NCBI RefSeq assembly: GCF_000426685.1
Contig: NZ_AUFV01000003.1
Span: 248,001 to 312,000, forward strand
DNA length: 64,000 nt
Reading direction: 5' to 3'
Origin: Solimonas flava DSM 18980
GTDB taxonomy: Bacteria > Pseudomonadota > Gammaproteobacteria > Nevskiales > Nevskiaceae
Part shown: one piece after another, positions 1 through 7,917 of the stretch
Layout of the letters: each line of letters opens with the position of its first letter
Numbering within the stretch: the stretch's first letter is position 1
The notes under the pieces: generated by a model
Databases searched by the model: none
The model's input: only the letters and a program-made list of their open reading frames with translations
What the model was told of the DNA's origin: nothing
Position numbers and translations under genes: made by a program

Positions 1-2462
1 CCGGGCACGTACGGGCGGATCTGCTCGGCGTAGGCGCGCACCCAGTCGCTCGACGCGATCACCGGGCCGGTCGTGCCTTCGAGGCATTCCTGCACGTAGC
101 TCTTCTTCGCCGGCTGCGTCGGATGCAGCAGGTTCCAGCGCTCGGCTTCGCGGCCCTCGCGCGCCAGCTCGGTGAAGCTCGGCACGCTCCAGATGTCGCT
201 GCTGACGCCCCATTCTTCCTTCAGCAGGTCGGCGGCGGCGATCACCTCGCGCAGGATGCAGCCGGAGCCGAGCAGCTGCACGTGCGCCTCGCCCGGCTGC
301 TCGTCCGCGCGCAGCCGGTACATGCCTTTGATGATGCCGGCCTCGGCGCCGGCCGGCAGCGCCGGGTGCGGATAGTTCTCGTTGTAGACCGACAGGTAGT
401 AGTAGACGTCGTGGTTGTCGACGTACATCTCCTGCATGCCGTGCTGGATGATGACGGCCAGCTCGTAGGCGAAGGCCGGATCGTAGGAGCGGCAGTTCGG
501 CACCGTCGCGCTGTAGACGTGCGAATGGCCGTCCTCGTGCTGCAGGCCTTCGCCGTTGAGCGTCGTGCGGCCGGCGGTCGCACCGAGCAGGAAGCCGCGC
601 GCACGCGCGTCGCCCGCCGCCCAGGCGAGATCGCCGATGCGCTGGAAGCCGAACATCGAATAGAAGATGTAGAACGGCAGCAGCGGCGTGCCGTGATTGG
701 CGTAGCTCGTCGCCGCGGCGAGCCACGAGGACATCGAGCCGGCCTCGGTGATGCCTTCCTCGAGGATCTGGCCCTTGATGTCTTCCTTGTAGAACGCGAG
801 CTGGTCGGCGTCCTCCGGCTTGTACTTCTGGCCGACGATCGAATAGATGCCGAGCGAGCGGAACATCGCCTCCATGCCGAAGGTGCGCGCCTCGTCCGGC
901 ACGATCGGCACGACCAGCTTGCCGATGTTCTTGTCGCGGCACAGCGTCTGCAGCATCTGCACGAAGGCCATCGTCGTGCTGATCTCGCGCTCGCCGGTGC
1001 CGGCGGTGATCTTGTCGAACGCCGCAAGCGGCGGAATCTCCAGCTGCACCCGCATCGGCCGCCGTGCCGGCAGCGAGCCGCCGAGTGCGGCGCGGCGCTG
1101 CTTCAGGTACTGGATCTCCGGCGAATCGTCGGCCGGCTTGTAGAACGGCGTCTCGGCGATCTTCTCGTCCGAGATCGGAATGCGGAAGCGGTCGCGGAAC
1201 GCGCGCAGCGCGTCCTCGCCCATCTTCTTCTGCTGGTGCGTGATGTTCTGGCCCTCGCCGGCCTCGCCCATGCCGTAGCCCTTGACGGTATGCGCGAGGA
1301 TCACCGTCGGCGAACCCTCGTGGCGGCTCGCCGCCGCGTAGGCGGCGTAGATCTTGTGCGGATCGTGGCCGCCGCGGTTGAGCCTTGCGATGTCCTCGTC
1401 GGACATGGTCTCGACCAGCCTGCGCAGCTCCGGGTATTTGCCGAAGAAGTTCTCGCGCGTGTACTTGCCGCCCTTGGCCTTGTAGCTCTGGTACTCGCCG
1501 TCGACTGTCTCGTTGAAGGCCTCGAGCAGCTTGCCCGAACGGTCCTGCGCGATCAGCGGGTCCCACAGCGAGCCCCACAGCAGCTTGATGACGTTCCAGC
1601 CGGCGCCGCGGAACGTACCTTCCAGCTCCTGCACGATCTTGCCGTTGCCGCGCACCGGACCGTCGAGGCGCTGCAGATTGCAGTTGACGACGAAGATCAG
1701 GTTGTCGAGCTTCTCGCGCGCGGCGATGTCGATCGCGCCCAGCGATTCCGGCTCGTCCATCTCGCCGTCGCCGCAGAAGCACCAGACCTTGCGCCCGGCG
1801 GCCCTGGCCAGACCGCGGTTCTCCAGATACTTCATCAGGCGCGCCTGATAGATCGCGGTGATCGGGCCGAGGCCCATGCTCACCGTCGGGAACTGCCAGA
1901 AGTCCGGCAGCAGCCACGGATGCGGATAGCTCGGCAGGCCCGGCTGCAAGGCTTCCATGCGGAAGCGCTTGAGCTGCGCCTCGCTGAGGCGGCCCTCGAG
2001 AAACGCGCGCGCGTAGATGCCCGGCGTGACGTGGCCCTGGATGTAGACGAGATCGGCGCCGTCCGGATGATCCGGACCCTTCCAGAAATGGTTGAAGCCG
2101 ACGTCGTACAGCGTCGCGCTCGACGCGAAGCTGGCGATGTGGCCGCCGATGCCCGAATGCTCGCGGTTGGCGTTGACGACCATCGCCATCGCGTTCCAGC
2201 GCACGATCGAACGGATGCGCCATTCGATCTCGTGATCGCCCGGCGAGCGCGCCTCGAGATGCGGCGGAATCGTATTGAGGTAGGCGGTGTTCGCCGAGAA
2301 CGGAATGAAGGCGCCGTTGCGACGCGCCTTCTCGACCAGCCGCTCCAGCAGGAAGTGGGCGCGCTCCGGACCCTCGCGATCGAGCACCGCGTCGAGCGCT
2401 TCGAGCCATTCGCGGCTTTCCTGCGGATCGATGTCCACGGACTTGTTGTTGTCGGTCTGCAT
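1..2462 (-). CDS. aceE: Pyruvate dehydrogenase E1 component (homodimeric type), 3' end outside window
   Basis: This is the thiamine-diphosphate-dependent E1 subunit that decarboxylates pyruvate and acetylates the E2 lipoyl domain of the cytosolic pyruvate dehydrogenase complex. Reading leftward from the ATG at 2462, the protein begins MQTDNNKSVDIDPQESREW, as AceE proteins do. The TPP-binding motif GDGEMDEPES falls near residue 230. About 820 codons are present and the family is near 885-890, so only the C-terminal tail is missing beyond the left edge. A GGAGCAACG ribosome-binding context precedes the ATG. aceF and lpd would be expected further left, which cannot be seen. The gene is divergent from a LysR-type regulator, with a palindrome between them. 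Identity is very secure. Confidence 0.96.
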   Translation of the reverse strand, partial: MQTDNNKSVDIDPQESREWLEALDAVLDREGPERAHFLLERLVEKARRNGAFIPFSANTAYLNTIPPHLEARSPGDHEIEWRIRSIVRWNAMAMVVNANREHSGIGGHIASFASSATLYDVGFNHFWKGPDHPDGADLVYIQGHVTPGIYARAFLEGRLSEAQLKRFRMEALQPGLPSYPHPWLLPDFWQFPTVSMGLGPITAIYQARLMKYLENRGLARAAGRKVWCFCGDGEMDEPESLGAIDIAAREKLDNLIFVVNCNLQRLDGPVRGNGKIVQELEGTFRGAGWNVIKLLWGSLWDPLIAQDRSGKLLEAFNETVDGEYQSYKAKGGKYTRENFFGKYPELRRLVETMSDEDIARLNRGGHDPHKIYAAYAAASRHEGSPTVILAHTVKGYGMGEAGEGQNITHQQKKMGEDALRAFRDRFRIPISDEKIAETPFYKPADDSPEIQYLKQRRAALGGSLPARRPMRVQLEIPPLAAFDKITAGTGEREISTTMAFVQMLQTLCRDKNIGKLVVPIVPDEARTFGMEAMFRSLGIYSIVGQKYKPEDADQLAFYKEDIKGQILEEGITEAGSMSSWLAAATSYANHGTPLLPFYIFYSMFGFQRIGDLAWAAGDARARGFLLGATAGRTTLNGEGLQHEDGHSHVYSATVPNCRSYDPAFAYELAVIIQHGMQEMYVDNHDVYYYLSVYNENYPHPALPAGAEAGIIKGMYRLRADEQPGEAHVQLLGSGCILREVIAAADLLKEEWGVSSDIWSVPSFTELAREGREAERWNLLHPTQPAKKSYVQECLEGTTGPVIASSDWVRAYAEQIRPYVP

Positions 2463-2551
2463 CGTTGCTCCTCCACCGTCTCGATCAGGCAATACCGGAT
2501 GACTGTAGACCGCGGCGTGGCGATACGTCCAATATATGAGAGATCGTCAAT

Positions 2552-2577
2552 CCATATTTAATACGTATTGCATATGG
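2552..2577. promoter_or_regulatory. Interrupted palindrome between aceE and the LysR gene (candidate operator)
   Basis: The 26 bases pair with their own reverse complement at 22 positions. A perfect AATACGTATT core (2560-2569) is flanked by CCATAT and ATATGG arms. The site overlaps the ATG of the LysR gene at 2574 and lies about 90 bases upstream of aceE, in an AT-rich stretch. Position and symmetry fit a regulator-binding site; binding by the adjacent LysR protein is inferred. Confidence 0.55.
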
Positions 2578-3494
2578 AACTCCGCCACCTGCGCTACTTC
2601 GTCGCGATCGCCGACGAAGGACATTTCACCCGCGCCGCCAAGGCGCTCGGCATCGGCCAGCCGCCGCTGTCGCAGCAGATCCAGCAGCTCGAACGCGAGC
2701 TCGGCACGCCGCTGTTCAAGCGCCTGCCGCGCGGCGTCGCGCTGACCGACGCCGGCCAGGCCTTCGCCGATGACGCGCGCCGCATCCTGCGCGAGGTCGA
2801 CAGCGCCTGCGAGCGGGCGCGTCGCGTCGCCAGCGGCGAACTCGGCCGCATTCGCGTCGGCATGATCAACTCGGCGCCGTTCCATCCTCTGATTCCGCAG
2901 GTGATCCGCGAGTTCCGCCGCCGCTACCCGAACGTCGCCTTTTCGCTCGAAGAGCGCACGACGCCCGGTCTGGTCGCCGCCGTGCGCAACGAGACGGTGG
3001 ACGTCGCCTTCGTGCGCCCGATCCACGGCAGCAGCGAAGGGCTCGGCATGGAGACGGTGGTCGACGAGGACCTGATGGTGGCGCTGCCGTCCGGTCACGC
3101 GCTCGCGCAGCGGCGCCACATTCCGCTGCTGGCGCTGTCGATCGAACCGTTCGTGCTGTTTTCGCGCACGGTCGGCGCCGGTCTGCACGACGAGATCGTC
3201 TCCGCCTGCCGCAAGGCCGGCTTCTCGCCGCGCGTCGTGCAGGAAGCCTCGCAGGTAACCTCGATCGTCAATCTCGTCGCCTCCGGCCTCGGCGTGTCGA
3301 TCGTGCCGGCGTCGATGCAGCACATGCATACCGAGGGCGTCGTGTTCCGGCCGATCCAGCGGCCGGTGCCGAAGGCGCGGCTGGCGCTGATCTATCGCCA
3401 CGCCGACGGCGAGGCGCCGCACATCGCACGCCTGCGCGAGCTGGTGCGCGAGTTGGCGGCGCCGGCGCCGCGGCGCCGCGCGCGCCGGGCATAA
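2574..3494 (+). CDS. LysR family transcriptional regulator
   Basis: This is a LysR-type regulator of 306 residues, the usual size. The N-terminal winged helix-turn-helix covers roughly residues 1-60 (MELRHLRYFVAIADEGHF, then QPPLSQQIQQLE). A periplasmic-binding-protein-like effector domain follows from about residue 90. It resembles the CatM/BenM branch, where aromatic or carboxylic acids are common effectors, but the ligand cannot be read here. I chose the ATG at 2574; an in-frame TTG two codons upstream is possible. The gene is divergent from aceE and 28 bases ahead of an acetyl-CoA hydrolase/transferase, so control of acetyl-CoA or acetate metabolism is a reasonable inference. Confidence 0.92.
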   Translation: MELRHLRYFVAIADEGHFTRAAKALGIGQPPLSQQIQQLERELGTPLFKRLPRGVALTDAGQAFADDARRILREVDSACERARRVASGELGRIRVGMINSAPFHPLIPQVIREFRRRYPNVAFSLEERTTPGLVAAVRNETVDVAFVRPIHGSSEGLGMETVVDEDLMVALPSGHALAQRRHIPLLALSIEPFVLFSRTVGAGLHDEIVSACRKAGFSPRVVQEASQVTSIVNLVASGLGVSIVPASMQHMHTEGVVFRPIQRPVPKARLALIYRHADGEAPHIARLRELVRELAAPAPRRRARRA

Positions 3495-3522
3495 TCGGCG
3501 GACCCGCAGACGAGGACTGCCG

Positions 3523-5688
3523 ATGCGCCGCGCCGCCGTGCCCCTGGACGATGTCGAAACCGCCGTCGACCACATCATCGAGCGCGTCGGCAAGCGCATC
3601 GTGTTCGGCATTCCGCTCGGGCTCGGCAAGCCGGTCGAGCTGACCAACGCGCTGTACCGGCGCGCGCAGCAGGATCCGACGCTGCAGCTGAAGATCTTCA
3701 CCGCGCTGTCGCTGGCCAGGCCCGCCGCGGCGCCGGGCCTCGAGCGCGCCTTCATGCAGCCGTTCGTCGAGCGCGTGTTCGCCGGCGTGCCGGAACTCGA
3801 CTACGTGCGCGACCAGCACGCGCGGCGCCTGCCGGCGAACGTCGAGATCTGCGAATTCTTCTTCCTGACCGGCGCGATGCTCGGCAACGCCGAAGCGCAG
3901 CGCGACTACATCAGCAGCAACTACACGCACGCGCCGCGCGACGTCTTCAACCAGGGCTGCAACGTCGTCGCGCAGATCGTCTGCCGGCGCGACACGGCAG
4001 ACGGGCCACGCTACTCGATGTCCTGCAATCCGGACACCGGGCCCGAGGTGATCCGTCTGCTCGAACAGAGCGGACGCCCGCACCTGGTGATCGGCGTCGT
4101 CAACCAGTCGCTGCCGTACTTCGGCCACGACGCCGAGCTGCCGCCGGAACGCTTCGACTATCTCGTCGAGCATCCGCGCTACACGACGCCGCTGTTCTCG
4201 ACGCCGAAGATGCCGGTTGCCAGCGCCGACTACGCGATCGGCCTGCAGGTCAGCACGCTGGTGCGCGACGGCGGCACGCTGCAGCTCGGCATCGGCAGCC
4301 TCGGCGACGCCATCGTCCACGCGCTGCAGCTGCGCCACGGCGACAACGCGCGCTACCGGCGCATCGTCGAGGACTTCGGCACGCTCGACCGCCACGGTGC
4401 GCTGGTGCACGAGACCGGCGGTCTGGAGCCGTTCGCACAAGGCGTCTACGGCGCCACCGAAATGTTCGTCGACGGCTTCTGGCATCTGCTGCGCGACGGC
4501 ATCCTCAAGCGCCGCGTCTACGATTTCTGGGCGCTGCAGCAGCTGGTCGACGAGGGCCGCTGCGATCCGCAGAAACTCGAAGCCTCGGTGCTCGACGCCT
4601 TCGACGCGCTCGGCGTGCGCGTGATCCGCACGCAGGACTTCGAGATCCTGCAGCACCACGGTTTCTTCAACGACGCGACGCGCTACGAGCGCGGCTACCT
4701 GATCGCCCCGGACGGCACGCGCGTGGTCGCCAACATCGCCGACCCGCAGGCGCGCGCCGTGATCGGCGCGCAATGCCTCGGCACGCGGCTGCGCCACGGC
4801 GTCGTCCTGCACGGCGGCTTCTTCCTCGGTCCGCGCGATTTCTACCAGGGTCTGCGCGACTTCGACGAGGACACGCGCGCGTCGATCTGCATGACCGGCG
4901 TCGACAAGATCAACCAGCTCGACCGCAATCCGCGCCTCTACCAGCTGCAGCGGCGGCACGCGCGCTTCGTCAACACCGGCATGATGGTGACGCTGTCCGG
5001 CAACTTCGTCGCCGACGGCCTCGACGATGGCCGCGTCGTGTCCGGCGTCGGCGGCCAGTACAACTTCGTCGCGCAGGCCCATCAGCTCGACGGCGGACGC
5101 TCGATCCTGATGCTGCGCGCGGTGCGCGACAACGGTGGCACGCCGTGCAGCAACGTGCTGTTCAACTACGGCCACACGACGATTCCGCGCCACCTGCGCG
5201 ACCTCGTCGTCACCGAGTACGGCATCGCCGACCTGCGCTCGCAGACCGACAACGCGGTGGCCAAGGCGCTGATCTGCATCGCCGACTCGCGCTTCCAGGA
5301 CGGCCTGCTCGCGCAGGCGCAGAAAGTCGGCAAGATCGAAGCCGGCTGGCGGGTTCCCGAGGCCTTCCGCCACAACACGCCCGAGACGCTGGAGGCGCGT
5401 CTCGCCGCGCATCGCAGCGCGACGGTGTTCCCGCTGTTTCCGTTCGGCAGCGACTTCGACGCCACCGAGCGTGCGCTGCTGCCGGCGCTCGGTCGCGTGC
5501 GCAGCCGCGCGGCGACGACGCCGAAATGGAAACTGCTGATGCAGCTGCTGCGCTTCGACGCCGGCGCGATCACGCCGGCGCTGCAGCCCTACCTCGAACG
5601 CCTGCAGCTGACGGCGCCGAAGCGCCTCGAAGACCGCGTCGCGCGCATGCTGGTCGTCGACGCGCTGCGCGAGCGCGGCCTCGGCTGA
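3523..5688 (+). CDS. Acetyl-CoA hydrolase/transferase family protein
   Basis: This 721-residue protein belongs to the acetyl-CoA hydrolase/CoA-transferase superfamily, which moves CoA between short acyl groups or hydrolyses acetyl-CoA. GIGSLGDAIVHAL near residue 255 and SGVGGQYNF near residue 507 mark the two halves of the fold. A C-terminal ITEYG-like segment appears as VVTEYGIADLR near residue 565. At 721 residues it is longer than classical enzymes of about 500 residues and matches the long proteobacterial subgroup. GAGGAC precedes the ATG. It probably shares a transcript with the LysR gene 28 bases upstream. The exact acyl donor and acceptor cannot be assigned. Confidence 0.85.
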   Translation: MRRAAVPLDDVETAVDHIIERVGKRIVFGIPLGLGKPVELTNALYRRAQQDPTLQLKIFTALSLARPAAAPGLERAFMQPFVERVFAGVPELDYVRDQHARRLPANVEICEFFFLTGAMLGNAEAQRDYISSNYTHAPRDVFNQGCNVVAQIVCRRDTADGPRYSMSCNPDTGPEVIRLLEQSGRPHLVIGVVNQSLPYFGHDAELPPERFDYLVEHPRYTTPLFSTPKMPVASADYAIGLQVSTLVRDGGTLQLGIGSLGDAIVHALQLRHGDNARYRRIVEDFGTLDRHGALVHETGGLEPFAQGVYGATEMFVDGFWHLLRDGILKRRVYDFWALQQLVDEGRCDPQKLEASVLDAFDALGVRVIRTQDFEILQHHGFFNDATRYERGYLIAPDGTRVVANIADPQARAVIGAQCLGTRLRHGVVLHGGFFLGPRDFYQGLRDFDEDTRASICMTGVDKINQLDRNPRLYQLQRRHARFVNTGMMVTLSGNFVADGLDDGRVVSGVGGQYNFVAQAHQLDGGRSILMLRAVRDNGGTPCSNVLFNYGHTTIPRHLRDLVVTEYGIADLRSQTDNAVAKALICIADSRFQDGLLAQAQKVGKIEAGWRVPEAFRHNTPETLEARLAAHRSATVFPLFPFGSDFDATERALLPALGRVRSRAATTPKWKLLMQLLRFDAGAITPALQPYLERLQLTAPKRLEDRVARMLVVDALRERGLG

Positions 5689-5725
5689 GCAGCGCCGCGT
5701 AGCAGCCGGCGCTGCGCGCGGCCCG

Positions 5726-6118
5726 CTAACCGCCGCTGCAGCGCCGCCAGGCCCAGCGTGCGGCGAGGCCGACCAGCAGCAGCCACAGCGCGACGATCGC
5801 CAGCGCCGCGACCCGGCTGGCCGGCAGACGACCGGCCGCGGCGGCGCGACGGCGCGCCGCGTCGAGCACCGCCGGCGGCGTCAGGCGCAGCACCAGCGCC
5901 AGGCCCAGCGGCACGATCAGCAGATCGTCGAGCAGTCCGAGCACCGGGATGAAGTCCGGAATCAGGTCGATCGGACTCAGCGCGTAGGCGACCACGGCGA
6001 GCGCGAGCAGGCGCGCGGCCCATGGCAGGCGCGGATCGCGCGCCGCGAAATAGGCGACACGCAGCTGCGCACGCAAATCGAGCGCCCAGCCGCGCAGCCC
6101 CTTCAGGAAGGCTTTCAT
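5726..6118 (-). CDS. DUF1232 (YkvA-like) membrane protein
   Basis: This small protein of 130 residues carries the DUF1232 signature [20 protein letters not shown] around residues 47-66. Hydrophobic helices lie on either side and at the C-terminus (residues about 105-125). The family is widespread and its function is not established; an inner-membrane location is inferred from the hydrophobic segments. It is convergent with the acetyl-CoA hydrolase gene, with 37 bases between stops. It runs in the same direction as the Nudix gene upstream, about 95 bases away. No strong Shine-Dalgarno sequence precedes the ATG at 6118. Confidence 0.85.
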   Translation of the reverse strand: MKAFLKGLRGWALDLRAQLRVAYFAARDPRLPWAARLLALAVVAYALSPIDLIPDFIPVLGLLDDLLIVPLGLALVLRLTPPAVLDAARRRAAAAGRLPASRVAALAIVALWLLLVGLAARWAWRRCSGG

Positions 6119-6212
6119 CGCGCCAGCATACGGCGCGCAGAAGCGCTCGCCGCCTGATCCGGCGCCGGATGGAGCGCCTGCTCCGGCGACAAGCGGCGAG
6201 GGCTGCGCGGTC

Positions 6213-6749
6213 TCAGCCGCGCTTCGGCAGCGGCATTTCCTGCGGCTCGTAGCCGCGCCCGCGCAGCCAGTCGCGCAGCGCCAGGCCGGTCGCCGCCGGC
6301 CAGTACGCGGCGCGCTCGAACGCCACGTGCTTCCATTCGGCCAGCTCCTCGTTGAGCCGCACCGTGCCGCGCGCCGGCACGTGGAAGGCGATGATGAGCT
6401 GGTTCATGCGTTCGAAGCCGTAGTGGCCGATGAAGCTGGCGCCGAGCGGGGTGAGACCCAGCTCTTCCTCGACCTCGCGCTGCACGGCCTCGGCCGGAAT
6501 CTCGTTCTTTTCGAGAAAGCCGGTGACGAGCGCGAACATACCGGACGGCCAGGCGACGTTGCGCGCCAGCACGAGCTGCCCCTCGTGCTCGACGACGGCG
6601 GCGACGACCGGCGTCGGGTTGTCCCAGAAGATGAAGCCGCAGCCTTCGCTCCGGCAGACGCGGCGGTCGAAACCGCCGTGCGCCTCGGATTCGAGCGGCG
6701 CCGCGCAACGCGGGCAGTAGCGGTAGGTGGTCGCGTTCGGCGAAGTCAT
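6213..6749 (-). CDS. Nudix hydrolase with N-terminal zinc ribbon
   Basis: This 178-residue protein has a four-cysteine zinc ribbon (C12, C15, C32, C37) followed by a Nudix domain. The Nudix box runs from G77 to L99 with the REVEEELG catalytic core that binds divalent metal. The architecture is like the C-terminal half of NudC NADH pyrophosphatases, but shorter, so the substrate could be NAD(H), another dinucleotide or a nucleoside diphosphate derivative. Its ATG overlaps the stop of the upstream thioesterase-like gene by four bases (ATGA), so the two are translationally coupled at the end of the kdpD-kdpE string. Confidence 0.9.
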   Translation of the reverse strand: MTSPNATTYRYCPRCAAPLESEAHGGFDRRVCRSEGCGFIFWDNPTPVVAAVVEHEGQLVLARNVAWPSGMFALVTGFLEKNEIPAEAVQREVEEELGLTPLGASFIGHYGFERMNQLIIAFHVPARGTVRLNEELAEWKHVAFERAAYWPAATGLALRDWLRGRGYEPQEMPLPKRG

Positions 6750-7204
6750 AGACGGGCGGCGTAGCGGGCCTGGGCGGTGAGAACGACGCGATCATCGCAC
6801 GACAGTTGCACGGCGACGTCGCAGCGCGCGCGTCGGCGCGTGCGCAGCGTCTCGACGAAATGCGGCCAGTCGTCGGGCCGCCGCGCCTCGGCGACGAACT
6901 CGCGGTCGGCCGGCAGCAGGTAGTCGCAATCGTAGTGCTGGATCACCAGCGAGGCGGCGAGCTGTTCGGCGGCGAGCGCGCGGTACAGCAGCGTCCAGCC
7001 GGCGACGATCGCGAGCGTCGCCAGGCTGCCGCCGAACACGGTGCCGTGCGGATTGCGGTTCGGCGCCAGCGGCGCGGCGACGCGCAGCGCCTGCGCGTCG
7101 GCCTGCAGCACGCGCAGCGCCATCGCCGCGGTCAGCGGAATCTGTTCGTGCAGAAAGCGGGTCAGGGCGTCGGCGCCGGGCGGCGGCGCGAGAGGTTCGG
7201 ACAT
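6746..7204 (-). CDS. YiiD_C-type hotdog thioesterase domain protein
   Basis: This 152-residue protein resembles the thioesterase-like domain found at the C-terminus of E. coli YiiD. The strongest signal is NPHGTVFGGSLATLAIVAGW, the hotdog helix segment typical of that family. Substrates are unknown. I chose the ATG at 7204 because it lies two bases after the kdpE stop; a longer in-frame reading would overlap kdpE. The 3' end overlaps the Nudix gene by four bases. Placement after kdpDE suggests co-transcription, though a role in potassium response is not shown. Confidence 0.82.
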   Translation of the reverse strand: MSEPLAPPPGADALTRFLHEQIPLTAAMALRVLQADAQALRVAAPLAPNRNPHGTVFGGSLATLAIVAGWTLLYRALAAEQLAASLVIQHYDCDYLLPADREFVAEARRPDDWPHFVETLRTRRRARCDVAVQLSCDDRVVLTAQARYAARL

Positions 7205-7206
7205 CG

Positions 7207-7917
7207 TCAGGACGGGATCGGCGGATCGGATTCGCGCAAACGATACCCGACGCCGGCCTCGGTCTGGATCAGCGCGCCCTGCGCGGCGTCGCGTTCGAGC
7301 TTCTGGCGCAGCTGGCGCACGTAGATGCGCAGGTACTGGACGTCGGTATCGGCCGCCTCGCCCCACACCGCCTTCATCAGATGCCGGTGCGTGAGCACCT
7401 TGCCGGCGTGCAGCACCAGCTGTTCGAGCAGCGCGTATTCCTTCGGCGACAGCTTGACTTCGGCGTCGCCGACCCACACCAGGCGCCGCACCAGATCGAC
7501 CTTGAGCGGGCCGCTGCGATACAGCGGCCGCGCGCCCTGGCGCTGCACGCGATGGCGCAGCGCGGCGCGCAGGCGCGCCATCAGCTCCTCGGTGCCGAAC
7601 GGCTTGGCGACGTAGTCGTCGGCGCCCTCGTCGAGCGCCTGCACCTTGGCGGCCTCGAAGTCGCGGCTCGACAGGATCAGCACCGGCAGATCGGAGGCTG
7701 CACGAATCTCGCGCAGCAGGTCGAGGCCGTCGCGGTCGGGCAGGCCGAGGTCGAGGATCAGCAGATCCGGCGCCTGTTCGCGCAGCAGCTGCAGCGCGCT
7801 GCGCGCGTCGCCGGCTTCGAGCACCTCGTAGTCCTGGGCGGCGAGCGTGGTGCGCAGCAGCTTGCGGATCGGCTTCTCGTCGTCGACGACGAGGATGCGC
7901 GCGGCGTGCAGGCTCAT
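7207..7917 (-). CDS. kdpE: KdpE, OmpR-family response regulator for potassium limitation
   Basis: KdpE activates kdpFABC after phosphorylation by KdpD. The 236-residue protein has a receiver domain with the acidic pair D12-D13, phospho-acceptor D56 in LLILDLGLPD, and the conserved lysine in AKPFG. An OmpR/PhoB winged-helix domain follows with the tail VQYLRIYVRQLRQKLE. Its start overlaps the kdpD stop by four bases, the usual coupled arrangement. The next gene downstream begins two bases after its stop. Confidence 0.95.
   Translation of the reverse strand: MSLHAARILVVDDEKPIRKLLRTTLAAQDYEVLEAGDARSALQLLREQAPDLLILDLGLPDRDGLDLLREIRAASDLPVLILSSRDFEAAKVQALDEGADDYVAKPFGTEELMARLRAALRHRVQRQGARPLYRSGPLKVDLVRRLVWVGDAEVKLSPKEYALLEQLVLHAGKVLTHRHLMKAVWGEAADTDVQYLRIYVRQLRQKLERDAAQGALIQTEAGVGYRLRESDPPIPS

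Noticed and set aside
123-2561. 812-residue plus-strand frame over aceE
   Set aside because: It is the mirror of aceE, with biased composition and no recognisable domain.
3268-5412. 714-residue minus-strand frame over the acetyl-CoA hydrolase gene
   Set aside because: The plus-strand protein has all family motifs; the minus frame has none.
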